From contig NC_092613.1 in assembly GCF_047663525.1 (NCBI RefSeq), positions 2,877,501 to 2,941,500 of the forward strand: a stretch of DNA of 64,000 nucleotides, written 5' to 3'. Source of the stretch: Anas platyrhynchos. Its lineage: Eukaryota; Chordata; Aves; Anseriformes; Anatidae. Numbering within the stretch: position 1 is the first letter of the stretch; each line of letters opens with the position of its first letter. The position numbers were made by a program, and so were the translations under genes. The notes under the pieces were generated by a model. That model did not search any database, had not been told where the DNA came from, and was given only the letters and a program-made list of their open reading frames with translations. This document shows positions 38,464 to 64,000 of this stretch, piece after piece.

Positions 38464-38544
38464 TGTGGAGAGATCCCCCGTGCATCCAGCGCTGCAATAA
38501 AGAATATACCACTTCAAGGAATTTCGGCTTTGATCTTTGAATCA
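38464..38544 (+). mobile_element. 3' LTR remnant (terminal 81 bp)
   Basis: From TGGAGAGATCCCCCGTGCAT to TTTGAATCA, identical in content to the end of the LTR at 33458-34019. The pol remnant is fused to it. Confidence 0.85.
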
Positions 38545-38773
38545 TGGTAGAACAGGGCTTGGGGTGAAGGGAAAGCGAGGGCAGGTGGGTGCAGCCTCTG
38601 AGCTCTCCTTGTCCTGATTTTTGGTTTTTCTCCTGGAGCCGGCAGAAGTCCCCGTGAAGTCCTTCGGCACGATGAAGGCCTGCGTGAGCTCCAGCAGCAG
38701 TTTCATTGGTGAAGGTTTTCCCTGGTGGGGCCGGGGCGTCACAGCACACACACACACACACACACACACAGAG
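38545..38773. other. ZC3H11A downstream flank with (CA)n tract
   Basis: Repeated at 55209-55437. The minus strand reads an open, non-repetitive stretch (LLLELTQAFIVPKDFTG) that looks coding-like but was not identified. It ends in a CA microsatellite (38753-38770; longer at 55408-55434) and the CAGAG target site of the adjacent solo LTR. Confidence 0.5.
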
Positions 38774-39351
38774 TGTCCTGGTTTCAGTTAGCACAGAATT
38801 AATTTTCTTCCTAGTAGCTGGTGGAATGCTGTGTTTTGGCTTAGGATGAGAAGAGTGCTGATAACACCCCGATGCTTTAATTGTTGCAGAGCAGAGCTTA
38901 TACTAAGCCAAGGACATCTCAGCCTTTTGCTCTGTCCTGCCAACGGACAGGCTGGGGGTGCAGTAAGAGCTGGGAGGGGACAGACCCAGGACAGGTGACC
39001 CAAACTAGCCAAAGGGGTATTCCATACCATCTGACGTCATGCTAAACAATATATAGGGGTGGCTAACCGGGGGAAGGGGGCCGGACTGTTCGGGGTTAGG
39101 CTGGGCATCGGTCAGCGAGTGGTGAGCAATTGCATTGTGCATCACTTGTTTGTACATATTATTAGTAGTAGTACTATTATCACCATTGTATTATTATTAT
39201 TGTTATTGTTATTTTCCTGTCTTATTAAACTGTCTTTATCTCAACTCACGGGCTTCACTTTCCATTTCTCTCCCCCGTCCCAGAGAGGGAGGGGGGAGGG
39301 TGAGCGAACGGCTGCGTGGTGTTTAGCTGCCGGCCGGGTTAAACCACGACA
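38774..39351 (+). mobile_element. Solo LTR (avian ERV), flank of copy A
   Basis: TGTCCTGGTTTCAGTTAGCA to AAACCACGACA, flanked by perfect 5-bp target duplications CAGAG (38769-38773 and 39352-39356). It contains an AATATATAGGGG TATA-like box near 39050 and a TATT/ATT microsatellite near 39160-39215. It is the same insertion as 55438-56034, so it predates the segmental duplication. Confidence 0.9.
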
Positions 39352-40504
39352 CAGAGACGCGTGGTTTTGTCCCAACATTAAGTATTTACAACAAATTCAA
39401 CAAGCGCTTTTCCTCTGCCAGCAGCAAATGCCTGAGGGCCCCCACAGCTTCACAAATCATAGCGGGAAGAGCCTACCGTGCCGCGAAAAGTTCGGAAAAT
39501 AATTCAAAATTGATCTGCTAGGGGAAAAAAAGAAATACAAATCGATGGCTGGTGGCAGGGTACACAATACACCCGAATCTCAGCTCTGTCCTCCGCAGGG
39601 TCAGTGCCCACGCCCAAGCGCGATGCTGATGGCACCCGAACATTTGCTGTAGCAGGCAGCAGAGCCAGCAGCTCAGGGGAGCAACTTTTAAAACCAAGAG
39701 GCACTTAAACAACCCTTCATCGACCCCGTGACTGCGGCAGAGTCCCGACTGCTCGCCCCGGATTCCTCACACCAACAAAAAGCACCAACCAAAGCCTGGG
39801 GGAACTTTGGTACAGCACAAGAGAAGGGAGTGGGGGTAGCGGAGCCGCATGGCAGAGCTGCTGCTTTTCACCAGTTGATCATCCCTGATAACTGAAAGTA
39901 AGGCTGGGTGGCTGACCCCCACCCCCACTCCTGGCAGCAACTGTGGTCCACAACACACTGGAATAACGATTCTGCTCCCTCCCACCCCTACAGCTTCATC
40001 ATCTGACACGGGTACAGTCAAAACAATGGCATACACAAGTAAAAGTCAAGAGTCGACATAGTAACTCCAGGATTTGGGTATCAACTGTCCGAGAAATCAG
40101 AACACCGAAGCTTCACAATGTGCCCGACATCGAGTTGTGCCAAGGGGGGAGGAAGGAAGAAGCTTTCCCTTTAAGCCTTCAGAGCATCGCTCCATCAGAA
40201 GATCGATTTGCAGCCACCGTGGCGTGCCAATGGAGATCTTTCTGTGCCAAAAGAAGTGCTTTGTCCTCTCGATATCGAAGGTAGCCACCTATAGTTACAG
40301 AACGGATGCACAAGACCTTAACTCTGACCAGCAGGGAAATTTAGGACAACTGAGTGCAGATCCTGCCAATTTCTACCACTTCGGACTGTGCTTTAAGTCT
40401 CATTGCAAAGCCTCAGTTAGAAAAAGGATCACCTCGGGGTATCCAACAAGAAGAACAGTTTTAATTTTTATTTTTTTTTTAAATATACCATAGGACTACG
40501 CGGT
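39352..40504. other. Region downstream of ZC3H11A copy A, no gene
   Basis: Near-identical to 56035-57187, and its first 470 bp are repeated a third time at 53172-53643. It should contain the 3' UTR of the minus-strand gene; a poly(A)-like AATAAAAATT on the minus strand lies near 40467. Short frames on both strands are not convincing genes. Confidence 0.6.
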
Positions 40505-48333
<7,829 letters not shown>

Positions 48334-48830
48334 GCCGACGAGTTCTGCTAACAAGCTCGGCTTCTCTCCACAGGGACTTCCTCTGCTCTTGGAGAGAGCT
48401 GTCTTCACCCTTGCTTGGGCTGAAAGTCTTCTACTGGCTTGTGAGCAGGGAAATCTTCTTTTTAAAAGTAACCCTAAAGAAAGTAACAAGCGAAAAATAA
48501 TGAGGAACGAACAGTTTTCCAGCTTTCTTCAGTTGATCAAATCAAGTTATCAGTCTCTCAAAGAGAGCAAAGCCTTTTTCCCAAATTCTGGAAATACACA
48601 CCAACAGCTAGGTGTGCTAGGTGTCAAGTTCTATTTAACGGTGCACAGGGAACCATTCATCTTCCCACAGTCGAAGCACAGAACAGCCTCTTGCTAACAG
48701 AACTCCTCCCTGCTGCTGCAAGAAACCTCATGGCCTGCAGGAAAACCTCAAGCTAAGAGTTCCAAAGCAAAAGCAGAAAACGCATGATTTGTACTCTTTA
48801 TATTGGAGTGAATTCTAGCTGCTAAACGCT

Positions 48831-51800
48831 GCCTACATCTGAGGGCACGTTCTGAGGCTGGGGGGAAGGACACTCAACACCCACTGACAGCAGGAGTGCA
48901 AAGATGCCAGCCAAGAAGGCAAAGGTTAGAGCTGAACGCTGCCTCAGCTTCCTCCAGCAGCCAGCTGGGGGTCACCTTTCACCACGCTCTCTGAGACTCT
49001 GAGCCCCGAGTTACCGCAGCCGCCAGCTACAGCTGCTCCTTGCTGGCCCAAACTATTGGAAGAGTCTTCAAACTTCAGGGACCTGTTTTATGACAGCCTC
49101 AAGATCAAATTAATCTGTTCCTGAAGGCGCCGACTGTCCTGGTGTTTCTGCAGCTGTCAAAGAACAATCCTGAACCGAGGCACGCGTCTGATCAGACAGT
49201 GCTTCGGCACGGATTTCTCTTTAGCTTGACACATCAAGGTGAAGAGGAATCGATTCTTGCAAGCACCCTCTCAAGCAGGGATCTAATAAGGTGACCAGAA
49301 CGACAGATCTGTTGTGCAGATCTGAGCACGTCACTCTGCAGGGAATCACTTTCAAGCCTAAGATGTTTCACCCATCTCCCTGCCCCAGAGCGACACAAGT
49401 AAAGCTCTTAAGCAATTGCTAACCTGTTCTCAGTGCTCACGAGTCCCAAATCACTCCTTTTACAATATACAAACCATGGCAGCTGGCACCTAGTTGGCAC
49501 ACGGTGACACTGCACACGTTGGCAGTGTCGTCAGGAGCTGGAAAGTCAGGGGTGAGGGGGTTAAGGGAAACCCACCCATCAGTTTAGCAACTTGGCTCCC
49601 GTAGGATACTTCCTACGGCGGGAGTTTTAGCAAAGCCACTCAGAGGGACCTGCTGGCTAATTCAAACGGGACTTCTGCTGGAGCAGGCAGAAGGCAGCAG
49701 GGTCTCAGGAGATATCCAGTGGGCATCACTGTCAGTCTGTGGCAGTTTGGGGTCCAGCTATCAGTGGTTATGTGTGGTTTTCTCTGCTTCACTTTCTCCA
49801 AAGCTGTGAAAAAATATTTCTGTTACAGCACTCTACAGTCCCACGTTACGGATGGAACCAGCTGCATCAACTTCCAGTACGACGGTGTTGGAAAAAGGTG
49901 CCTTTGGTGGTCAGGAGCACAACAGCTCTGCTGATGTGTTATTTAAGTGTGTTCTTACATCTGAGTTTCCTCATAGCAGCATGTAGCTGAGGGGGTCCAA
50001 GTTTCCCAGGTAAGGTTTATGTTTTTTCTCCTACCAAGCACCAGCTCAGTATACAAAGCTCTGTTAATAACACCCAAGCATGCAGATGTTAAACTGAAAC
50101 TGCTTTTCAACCTATTTGTTGTTCCGAAAATAGCTTAAGACACCATCTTCACAGGGTCAAAATTCACATGGAAGTACAGAAAAACCCAGAAGCGCTTCCT
50201 GAGCTTCAGTTTACCAACAACACCATCGGATTTAGATCCTGGCCTGGCAGCCAGGATGCAGGGTCTGTAAGCATTGCTGCCATGTGCAAGTGCCAAGGCA
50301 GGTTTCTGGCCTGCCCTGACTAAAATACCTGTTTTTTTAATACAAACAGCGTGCCAGGTACGCTGTAATGCCAATGTGCCAGGTCAATAGAGGATGTCAA
50401 ACAACAGAGGCGTTTATCCTCATTTCTGGCATGAAAACACTTTTAACAGCATTCTTTTCACCAAGAAACCCCTCTCTGTCTTCTCCAATGCTCCAGGATC
50501 TGCTGCAGCAGCTGCGCTGCTACAACCCACGTCTTTGCCAAATCTTTTCAAGAATTGTGCTTTACCTCGGCAACGTTGAGGTCACTCCTCTTCCTCCTCC
50601 AGCTGAGGAAGCAGCTCGCTGGCTCTGCCACACCACAGGTGCGGAAGCGAAAGCTGGCAACACAGGAGTCAAACTCTCAGTGCTCACGAAGCCACCAGGG
50701 CAGAGGGCTGACACAGAGGCACCCCGCATCCGCTCTCCCTCCCCGCTGCGAGGCTCGCAGCAGCCCCGACCCGAAGCGCACACAATGCTTCGCATGGTGA
50801 TGTCACCGCTGATTCTGAGTCCCCAGGTGAGGATCTGCCTCACCACTCTCAACGTTGGTCTTGGGTTTTGTTGGTTTTTTTCTTTTAAACATTCACAGCT
50901 TATGGGAAACCATCAGGTAAACCACACATGGCTAGGGAAGAAGTCCCACACGAGGGAAGTCCGTGCTTTTCTTCCAGGCAGTGGCACGTGCTTTAACACG
51001 CCGCGTTCGACAAAGCAGCTCTCCCCGTTTTGCTCAGTGGCAACAGGCACGACTGCAACGCACACAGGTGGAGGCAGCACCTGCAGGTCCCAAACCCTTA
51101 ACCGGTTTGTAGAGAGCACCAATTTTTGAAGTAGTGGTTTTCCCTTAATCCATAACCCCTTCTTGCCTTTATTTATATCGGGTGGCTCTCCTCTATTTTC
51201 CTCCTCAGTGTCTGAGCAGACACTGGGAAGCCTTTCGGGAGGAAGGGCACTGCTGAAGCTCCTACATCTACTCTCCGAGAAAAGAGAGTATGTTAAAGAA
51301 TACGGATTTCCTTTCTTTTTCCTTTTGTAAATACAATTTCTGAAATCAACGCTGCGGCCTGGCAGCAAATACCTACGGGACTAGAGAGGATTCCTCATCC
51401 TCACTGTAACGTTGTAGTTAGCCTCCCAACGAACCCATCTCCCCAGGAAGCGGCCATTTGAGATGGGAAGGGGCAGAGCAAGAGGAAGCTCTCCTTAGCC
51501 TAGCTCTTCCCCCAACACCACCTCGCCACCCAGCACCAAATTCAATTCACCTGCTCCGCCCGATCAGTCGATAGGGCGTCCGACGCTGGCACACGCCACA
51601 GCGGTGGTTCTGACGTGGCTTAAATCACCTATCCGCAGAATATCTCGGCTCCGTACGCTCCAATAACGCAGTAGTTGAGAAATAACGCCCAGAGCTCACA
51701 CTCTGAGTGCAGCCCAACAGCACCGAAGCACCGGGAGGCTAAACATTCCCAACCTGGCAACAAGGCTGACCCAAGCAACAGCACGGAACCCTTCTGCACC

Positions 51801-51833
51801 TTCAGCGTGGACATCAGCGGAAGGAAACACAGA
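48831..51833. repeat. Segmental duplication, copy A of ZC3H11A 5' region
   Basis: Partner of 28399-31401. It lies directly upstream of copy A's first coding exon, so it should include the non-coding first exon(s) and promoter. No core promoter could be fixed. A plus-strand 253-codon open frame (50368-51129) exists in both copies but has no recognisable domain. Confidence 0.9.
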
Positions 51834-53171
51834 TTTTTTTTTTCTCCTGGGGCTGCACCGCTCAGGGCCAGCAGAGCAGTGCTTCCCCTTCCCTTCTGTG
51901 TCTGTGCCAAGATCGTGCCTCGTCTCTCGAGTCCTGCCCGTGATGGTGCCTGGCCTCAGCCCCTTGAGGCGGCCATTCCTCCAGCACCGCAGCTCTCTTG
52001 GCAAGCTGCGAGTCATTTGATGTCTTGTCACGGCTTTCCAGAGCCAGGCACACAGGTTCCGGAGAAGGCTGGGGCAGGACAAGCCTGCTTTAAGCCCCAA
52101 ACCTGCCTCCTTTACTGTCTCCTCTCAGGCCAGGCCTACCCTCCGGGCCCAGCAGCACTCATCCTGCCTGCCCCAGGACCCGCAGGTTGCGCCCTGTGGT
52201 AGCAGCAAAGAGCCCCCCAAATGTCTGTCCTGGGGTACACAGGGGTGAGGCAGCCCCGTCACTGCACAGACACCCACGGGACACGTCACCAGAGCCGCTA
52301 CCGGCTTGGCAATTAAGGACGTGGGAGAGGAGCCCACGTCACGCAAGCATTCGTGGCTGCCCTGGACAAAGAAATAAACATTGGCTGGTTTTCTCCCCAT
52401 TTAAATAGCTAAAAGCACCGCTAACAGTTGATTTCTTTGCGTCCAGCCTGTACTACGTTTAAAGAAAGAAGCAGCTTCTGCTGAGGAGGTGGAAGATGCT
52501 GTCAGCAGAAACACCGTGCCTAGAATGCGAGCAGGGAAGACAGCGATGCTGCGAAATAAAGCTTTTACAGCCGCTTCAGATCAGTTGGCCCGGGCTCCAA
52601 GGGTCAGACACCCAGCTGGGAAGATTGAATTTCCTCCTCGATAGCCTTGCCCAGCTCAATCTTGCCATCCTGACTTGGCTCCAGAGAAAGCCTCTTATTA
52701 AAGGCACAGAGAAACAATAGCTTCTCGGCCAAAAACTAGGAGTTAAAGCAAGCCAGTGAAAAAACTGTGCTTGGGAACAAGAACGTTTCAGAGGCTAGTT
52801 GATTTTATTTCTCATCGTCACTCGTGTCATGGCAAAGGGCCTCTACAGAGGCAAAAGAGTCTCAGCACTGAGGTAGGACATAGCTCAAACACCATCCCCA
52901 GAAGGTGGAGATCATAGCCTTGACTCACCCTAAAGGCATCGCAGAAAGGGCCCCAGGTAAGAGGACAAGGAGGAGTTTTGCTCTAGGGTTAGTTTGTCAC
53001 ATAGCCCAGGAGCCACTGGCTTTGCCTAGCATTTGACAACTGATTCTGGACCTTGAATGGACGAAGCCATACTCTGCCTCTGAATAATGAGGCTTGCATA
53101 GAGAGAAAACCCACACTGCCTATAGGGACTCTGGCATAGCAGTGGGGTTGCTTCTTGATCCCCATCCCTCA
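51834..53171. other. Unique spacer between duplicons, possible exon remnants
   Basis: 1.3 kb not matched elsewhere in the window, moderately CpG-rich at its left end. Two minus-strand stretches look exon-like. One near 52610-52720 reads QDGKIELGKAIEEEIQSSQ, with a stop shortly after. The other near 52800-52850 follows a TTGCCTCTGTAG acceptor-like site and ends in HDTSDDEK, a stop and an overlapping AATAAA. I cannot name either source gene. Confidence 0.4.
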
Positions 53172-53643
53172 ACACAGAGACGCGTGGTTTTGTCCCAACA
53201 TTAAGTATTTACAACAAATTCAACAAGCGCTTTTCCTCTGCCAGCAGCAAATGCCTGAGGGCCCCCACAGCTTCACAAATCATAGCGGGAAGAGCCTACC
53301 GTGCCGCAAAAAGTTCGGAAAATAATTCAAAATTGATCTGCTAGGGGAAAAAAAGAAATACAAATCGATGGCTGGTGGCAGGGTACACAATACACCCGAA
53401 TCTCAGCTCTGTCCTCCGCAGGGTCAGTGCCCACGCCCAAGCGCGATGCTGATGGCACCCGAACATTTGCTGTAGCAGGCAGCAGAGCCAGCAGCTCAGG
53501 GGAGCAACTTTTAAAACCAAGAGGCACTTAAACAACCCTTCATCGACCCCGTGACTGCGGCAGAGTCCCGACTGCTCGCCCCGGATTCCTCACACCAACA
53601 AAAAGCACCAACCAAAGCCTGGGGGAACTTTGGTACAGCACAA
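53172..53643. repeat. Third, truncated copy of the ZC3H11A downstream flank
   Basis: Matches 39352-39815 and 56035-56505 from ACACAGAGACGCG to GGTACAGCACAA. There it stops and env sequence begins. The adjacent solo LTR present in the other two copies is absent on its left. Confidence 0.9.
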
Positions 53644-54660
53644 TCGGCATTCCCTTGCCTGCAAACTTATCTTGGACTGATTTGTGGGAAAACACATCTT
53701 GGGGGCAAAAATATGAAGAAGTCTTGGAACTAGAAGTTAGTAGCTTCGTGCCATTGGAATCTTACTATGTATGTGTACAAAGGCGTAACCCGCCTAAGGG
53801 TATGGGAAAACAGGATTGTATAAATACGGGTACTACTTATGTGGGAAATCAGACATCTTGTAATCAAACAATTGATATTAGTACAACTAGCAGTTGGGCA
53901 AATTCAACCAGCTGGCCAGTTCCAGAAGGAAAAGGGTGGTATTGGCTATGCAATGTTACAGCCCGTAAGGTCTTGCCCGAGAACTGGAAGGGGACTTGCA
54001 CTCTTGGAGCAGTAGTCCCCAATATGACAGTACATGATGTAGTGCCTCGAGGTTACTTGAGAAATCATATCCGGAGAATGAGACAAAAAATTAACAATCC
54101 ATTGATAGAGAGACACACCACTTTTCATAGTTTTGTTCGATGGTTTATCCCATGGTTAGGAATGAGTGAATTGGAAAAGGCAATAGTTAATATTTCTGCA
54201 ATTATAGAGAAGTTAGAAAACAAAATTCCGGATGCTATAAAGGCTCAACAAGAAGAGAGATCTAGTTTATCACAGGTAGTATTACAAAATCGGATGGCCC
54301 TAGCCTTGTTATTGGCCACTCAAGGGGGAGTCTGTACAGTAATAAACACAAGTTGTTGTATGTATGTAGATCAGAGTGGAAGGATCTCTACCGACCTGGA
54401 AGAAATATGGAAGCAGACAAGGATCCTACATGAGAGCAGTAAAGATGATCTTTCATATTTAGTTTAGTTTTAGTGAAATATGGAATAAGTTAACCTCCTG
54501 GTTGCCCAATTTCTAATGGTTGAAACAAGTTTTCATTGCTCTAATCGCAGTAGTAGTGTTAGGAATATTTGTGTGCATGTTGTTTAGATGCCTGCTTTGT
54601 TGTGTTACTGCAACTAATAGAAGCATCTGATGCAAAAGAATTTGCATGGGAAAAGAAAAG
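53644..54660 (+). pseudogene. env: Gammaretrovirus-like env remnant
   Basis: An open frame of 270 codons (53655-54467) covers the C-terminal part of the surface subunit and most of the transmembrane subunit; the signal peptide and N-terminal surface region are missing. Several N-glycosylation sites are visible (NQT, NST, NVT, NIS). The transmembrane part has a heptad-like helix ([19 protein letters not shown]), a [15 protein letters not shown] immunosuppressive-domain-like segment and the CTVINTSCC (CX6CC) motif typical of gamma-type Env. After a stop at 54465-54467, a hydrophobic membrane-span-like stretch (VFIALIAVVVLGIFVCMLF) occurs in another frame, so membrane anchoring is broken. It is preceded abruptly by host flank at 53643. 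Confidence 0.85.
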
Positions 54661-54667
54661 GGGGGAT
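54651..54667 (+). other. Polypurine tract
   Basis: AAAAGAAAAGGGGGGAT sits directly before the TG of the LTR, the normal position for the plus-strand primer tract. Confidence 0.85.
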
Positions 54668-55208
54668 TGATTAAGGAGGCATTGGGGAGGCAAGGACAAT
54701 CCCCAGACAAGGACTGTATATCTCGAAACAAGACACTGGAACTCATGATAAGGAAGCGGCAGACGGACAGAGAAACAAATGGAAGGACTATAAATCTCAA
54801 AACTGGACATTGGAATTCATTATAAAGATACAACAACTGGAAGAATTAGCAACAACCAGCGCTTGCAATTAAGAAACATGCCAGCTCAGCAGATTCCTGA
54901 CCTAAGGTGAAAAGTACACTGTGAGGAAGACTCGGGGTCTTCCTCCCAAAGACCCCTGCCCACAATTCTTGGGAGGCTCTATGCAGGCAAAAGGTGCCAA
55001 AAGGCTAATTAGCATGAGAAGCGAGGGGAGGCGGGGATAGGTAATGAATATGCATAGGCGCTTGTAGAATATTGAGAGATTGATTGTAGAAATTCAAGAC
55101 TGCTTTCCGCCTTGGGTATGCACGATAGGTGGAGAGATCCCCCGTGCATCCAGCGCTGCAATAAAGAATATACCACTTCAAGGAATTTCAGCTTTGATCT
55201 TTGAACCA
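54668..55208 (+). mobile_element. 3' LTR of the env half-provirus
   Basis: TGATTAAGGAGG to TTTGAACCA, the partner of the LTR at 33458-34019; the 21-bp tandem unit is present once here. It contains AATAAA at about 55160. The host flank after it is the same as after 38544. Confidence 0.9.
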
Positions 55209-55437
55209 TGGTAGAGCAGGGCTTGGGGTGAAGGGAAAGCGAGGGCAGGTGGGCGCAGCCTCTGAGCTCTCCTTGTCCTGATTTTTGGTTTTTCTCCTGG
55301 AGCCGGCAGAAGTCCCCGTGAAGTCCTTCGGCACGATGAAGGCCTGCGTGAGCTCCAGCAGCAGTTTCATTGGTGAAGGTTTTCCCTGGTGGGGCCGGGG
55401 CGTCACAGCACACACACACACACACACACACACAGAG

Positions 55438-56034
55438 TGTCCTGGTTTCAGTTAGCACAGAATTAATTTTCTTCCTAGTAGCTGGTGGAATGCTGTGTTT
55501 TGGCTTAGGATGAGAAGAGTGCTGATAACACCCCGATGCTTTAATTGTTGCAGAGCAGAGCTTATACTAAGCCAAGGACATCTCAGCCTTTTGCTCTGTC
55601 CTGCCAACGGACAGGCTGGGGGTGCAGTAAGAGCTGGGAGGGGACAGACCCAGGACAGGTGACCCAAACTAGCCAAAGGGGTATTCCATACCATCTGACG
55701 TCATGCTAAACAATATATAGGGGTGGCTAACCGGGGGAAGGGGGCCGGACTGTTCGGGGTTAGGCTGGGCATCGGTCAGCGAGTGGTGAGCAATTGCATT
55801 GTGCATCACTTGTTTGTACATATTATTATTATTTCCCTATTATCACCATATTATTATTATTGTTATTATTGTTATTATTATTTTGTTATTATTATTTTCC
55901 TCTCTTATTAAACTGTCTTTATCTCAACTCACGGGCTTCACTTTCCATTTCTCTCCCCCGTCCCAGAGAGGGAGGGGGGAGGGTGAGCGAACGGCTGCGT
56001 GGTGTTTAGCTGCCGGCCGGGTTAAACCACGACA
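55438..56034 (+). mobile_element. Solo LTR (avian ERV), flank of copy B
   Basis: The same insertion as 38774-39351 with CAGAG duplications (55433-55437, 56035-56039). It has an expanded ATT-type microsatellite (about 55822-55908), some 20 bp longer than in copy A. Confidence 0.9.
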
Positions 56035-57187
56035 CAGAGACGCGTGGTTTTGTCCCAACATTAAGTATTTACAACAAATTCAACAAGCGCTTTTCCTCTG
56101 CCAGCAGCAAATGCCTGAGGGCCCCCACAGCTTCACAAATCATAGCGGGAAGAGCCTACCGTGCCGCAAAAAGTTCGGAAAATAATTCAAAATTGATCTG
56201 CTAGGGGAAAAAAAGAAATACAAATCGATGGCTGGTGGCAGGGTACACAATACACCCGAATCTCAGCTCTGTCCTCCGCAGGGTCAGTGCCCACGCCCAA
56301 GCGCGATGCTGATGGCACCCGAACATTTGCTGTAGCAGGCAGCAGAGCCAGCAGCTCAGGGGAGCAACTTTTAAAACCAAGAGGCACTTAAACAACCCTT
56401 CATCGACCCCGTGACTGCGGCAGAGTCCCGACTGCTCGCCCCGGATTCCTCACACCAACAAAAAGCACCAACCAAAGCCTGGGGGAACTTTGGTACAGCA
56501 CAAGAGAAGGGAGTGGGGGTAGCGGAGCCGCATGGCAGAGCTGCTGCTTTTCACCAGTTGATCATCCCTGATAACTGAAAGTAAGGCTGGGTGGCTGACC
56601 CCCACCCCCACTCCTGGCAGCAACTGTGGTCCACAACACACTGGAATAACGATTCTGCTCCCTCCCACCCCTACAGCTTCATCATCTGACACGGGTACAG
56701 TCAAAACAATGGCATACACAAGTAAAAGTCAAGAGTTGACATAGTAACTCCAGGATTTGGGTATCAACTGTCTGAGAAATCAGAACACCGAAGCTTCACA
56801 ATGTGCCCGACATCGAGTTGTGCCAAGGGGGGAGGAAGGAAGAAGCTTTCCCTTTAAGCCTTCAGAGCATCGCTCCATCAGAAGATCGATTTGCAGCCAC
56901 CGTGGCGTGCCAATGGAGATCTTTCTGTGCCAAAAGAAGTGCTTTGTCCTCTCGATATCGAAGGTAGCCACCTATAGTTACAGAACGGATGCACAAGACC
57001 TTAACTCTGACCAGCAGGGAAATTTAGGACAACTGAGTGCAGATCCTGCCAATTTCTACCACTTCGGACTGTGCTTTAAGTCTCATTGCAAAGCCTCAGT
57101 TAGAAAAAGGATCACCTCGGGGTATCCAACAAGAAGAACAGTTTTAATTTTTTTTTTTTTTTTAAATATACCATAGGACTACGCGGT
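56035..57187. other. Region downstream of ZC3H11A copy B, no gene
   Basis: Counterpart of 39352-40504, with scattered substitutions and a longer T-run at about 57147-57165. No gene recognised. Confidence 0.6.
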
Positions 57188-58052
<865 letters not shown>

Positions 58053-58110
58053 CCAACAAGAAGAACAGTTTAATTTTTTAATTTTTAAATATACCATAGG
58101 ACTACGCGGT

Positions 58111-63998
<5,888 letters not shown>

Positions 63999-64000
63999 TC

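Noticed and set aside
39059..39502. 147-codon plus-strand open frame (also at 55723-56185)
   Set aside because: Runs through the solo LTR and its ATT microsatellite; not a gene.

Overview
This is a bird genomic window. The evidence is a CR1 LINE carrying reverse-transcriptase coding sequence, several solo LTRs of the type common in bird genomes, intron-containing vertebrate genes, and CpG-island promoters. Recognisable genes are PNPLA1-like patatin phospholipases, SNRPE (spliceosomal Sm protein E) and ZC3H11A (CCCH zinc-finger mRNA-export factor). ZC3H11A and SNRPE are neighbours in the same orientation in mammals, and that order is still visible here on the minus strand. From general knowledge I would guess a microchromosome comparable to chicken chromosome 26; that placement is inference.

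Layout. 1-14.7 kb holds two convergent PNPLA1-like genes: a plus-strand gene (seven exons at 1058-5635, first exon not seen) and a minus-strand paralogue (six exons, 14659 down to 10533) with a solo LTR in an intron. 14.7-19.8 kb shows nothing recognisable. 19.8-20.3 kb is an orphan CpG island. 20.4-22.15 kb is a 5'-truncated CR1 on the minus strand. 25.0-25.6 kb is a class II (ERVK-like) gag fragment. 25.7-31.4 kb is a fragmentary third copy (C) of the 5' part of ZC3H11A. 32.3-33.1 kb holds SNRPE exons 1-3 under a CpG island; exons 4-5 are absent, and the ZC3H11A-C fragment lies where they would be expected. 33.4-38.5 kb is a decayed gammaretrovirus-like provirus (5' LTR, gag, pol, last 81 bp of an LTR). 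38.5-48.3 kb is ZC3H11A copy A with its downstream flank. 48.8-51.8 kb is its 5' flank, nearly identical to 28.4-31.4 kb. 53.2-55.2 kb is a partial copy of the flank joined to the env-3'LTR half of the same provirus family. 55.2-64.0 kb is the downstream flank plus the last ten exons of ZC3H11A copy B, which continues past the window.

Main story. ZC3H11A has been duplicated at least twice, very recently or as an assembly artefact, because the copies differ by well under 1-2 percent by eye. Breakpoints sit at or near retroviral sequences. Copy B keeps an intact terminal coding exon. Copy A has lost it to a deletion that fuses the exon to an LTR remnant. Both copies share an apparent one-base frameshift in a G-run of the fourth coding exon. 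A duplicate of the terminal exon lies downstream of the LTR in both copies. All splice sites and phases were read by eye; no alignment or database search was run.
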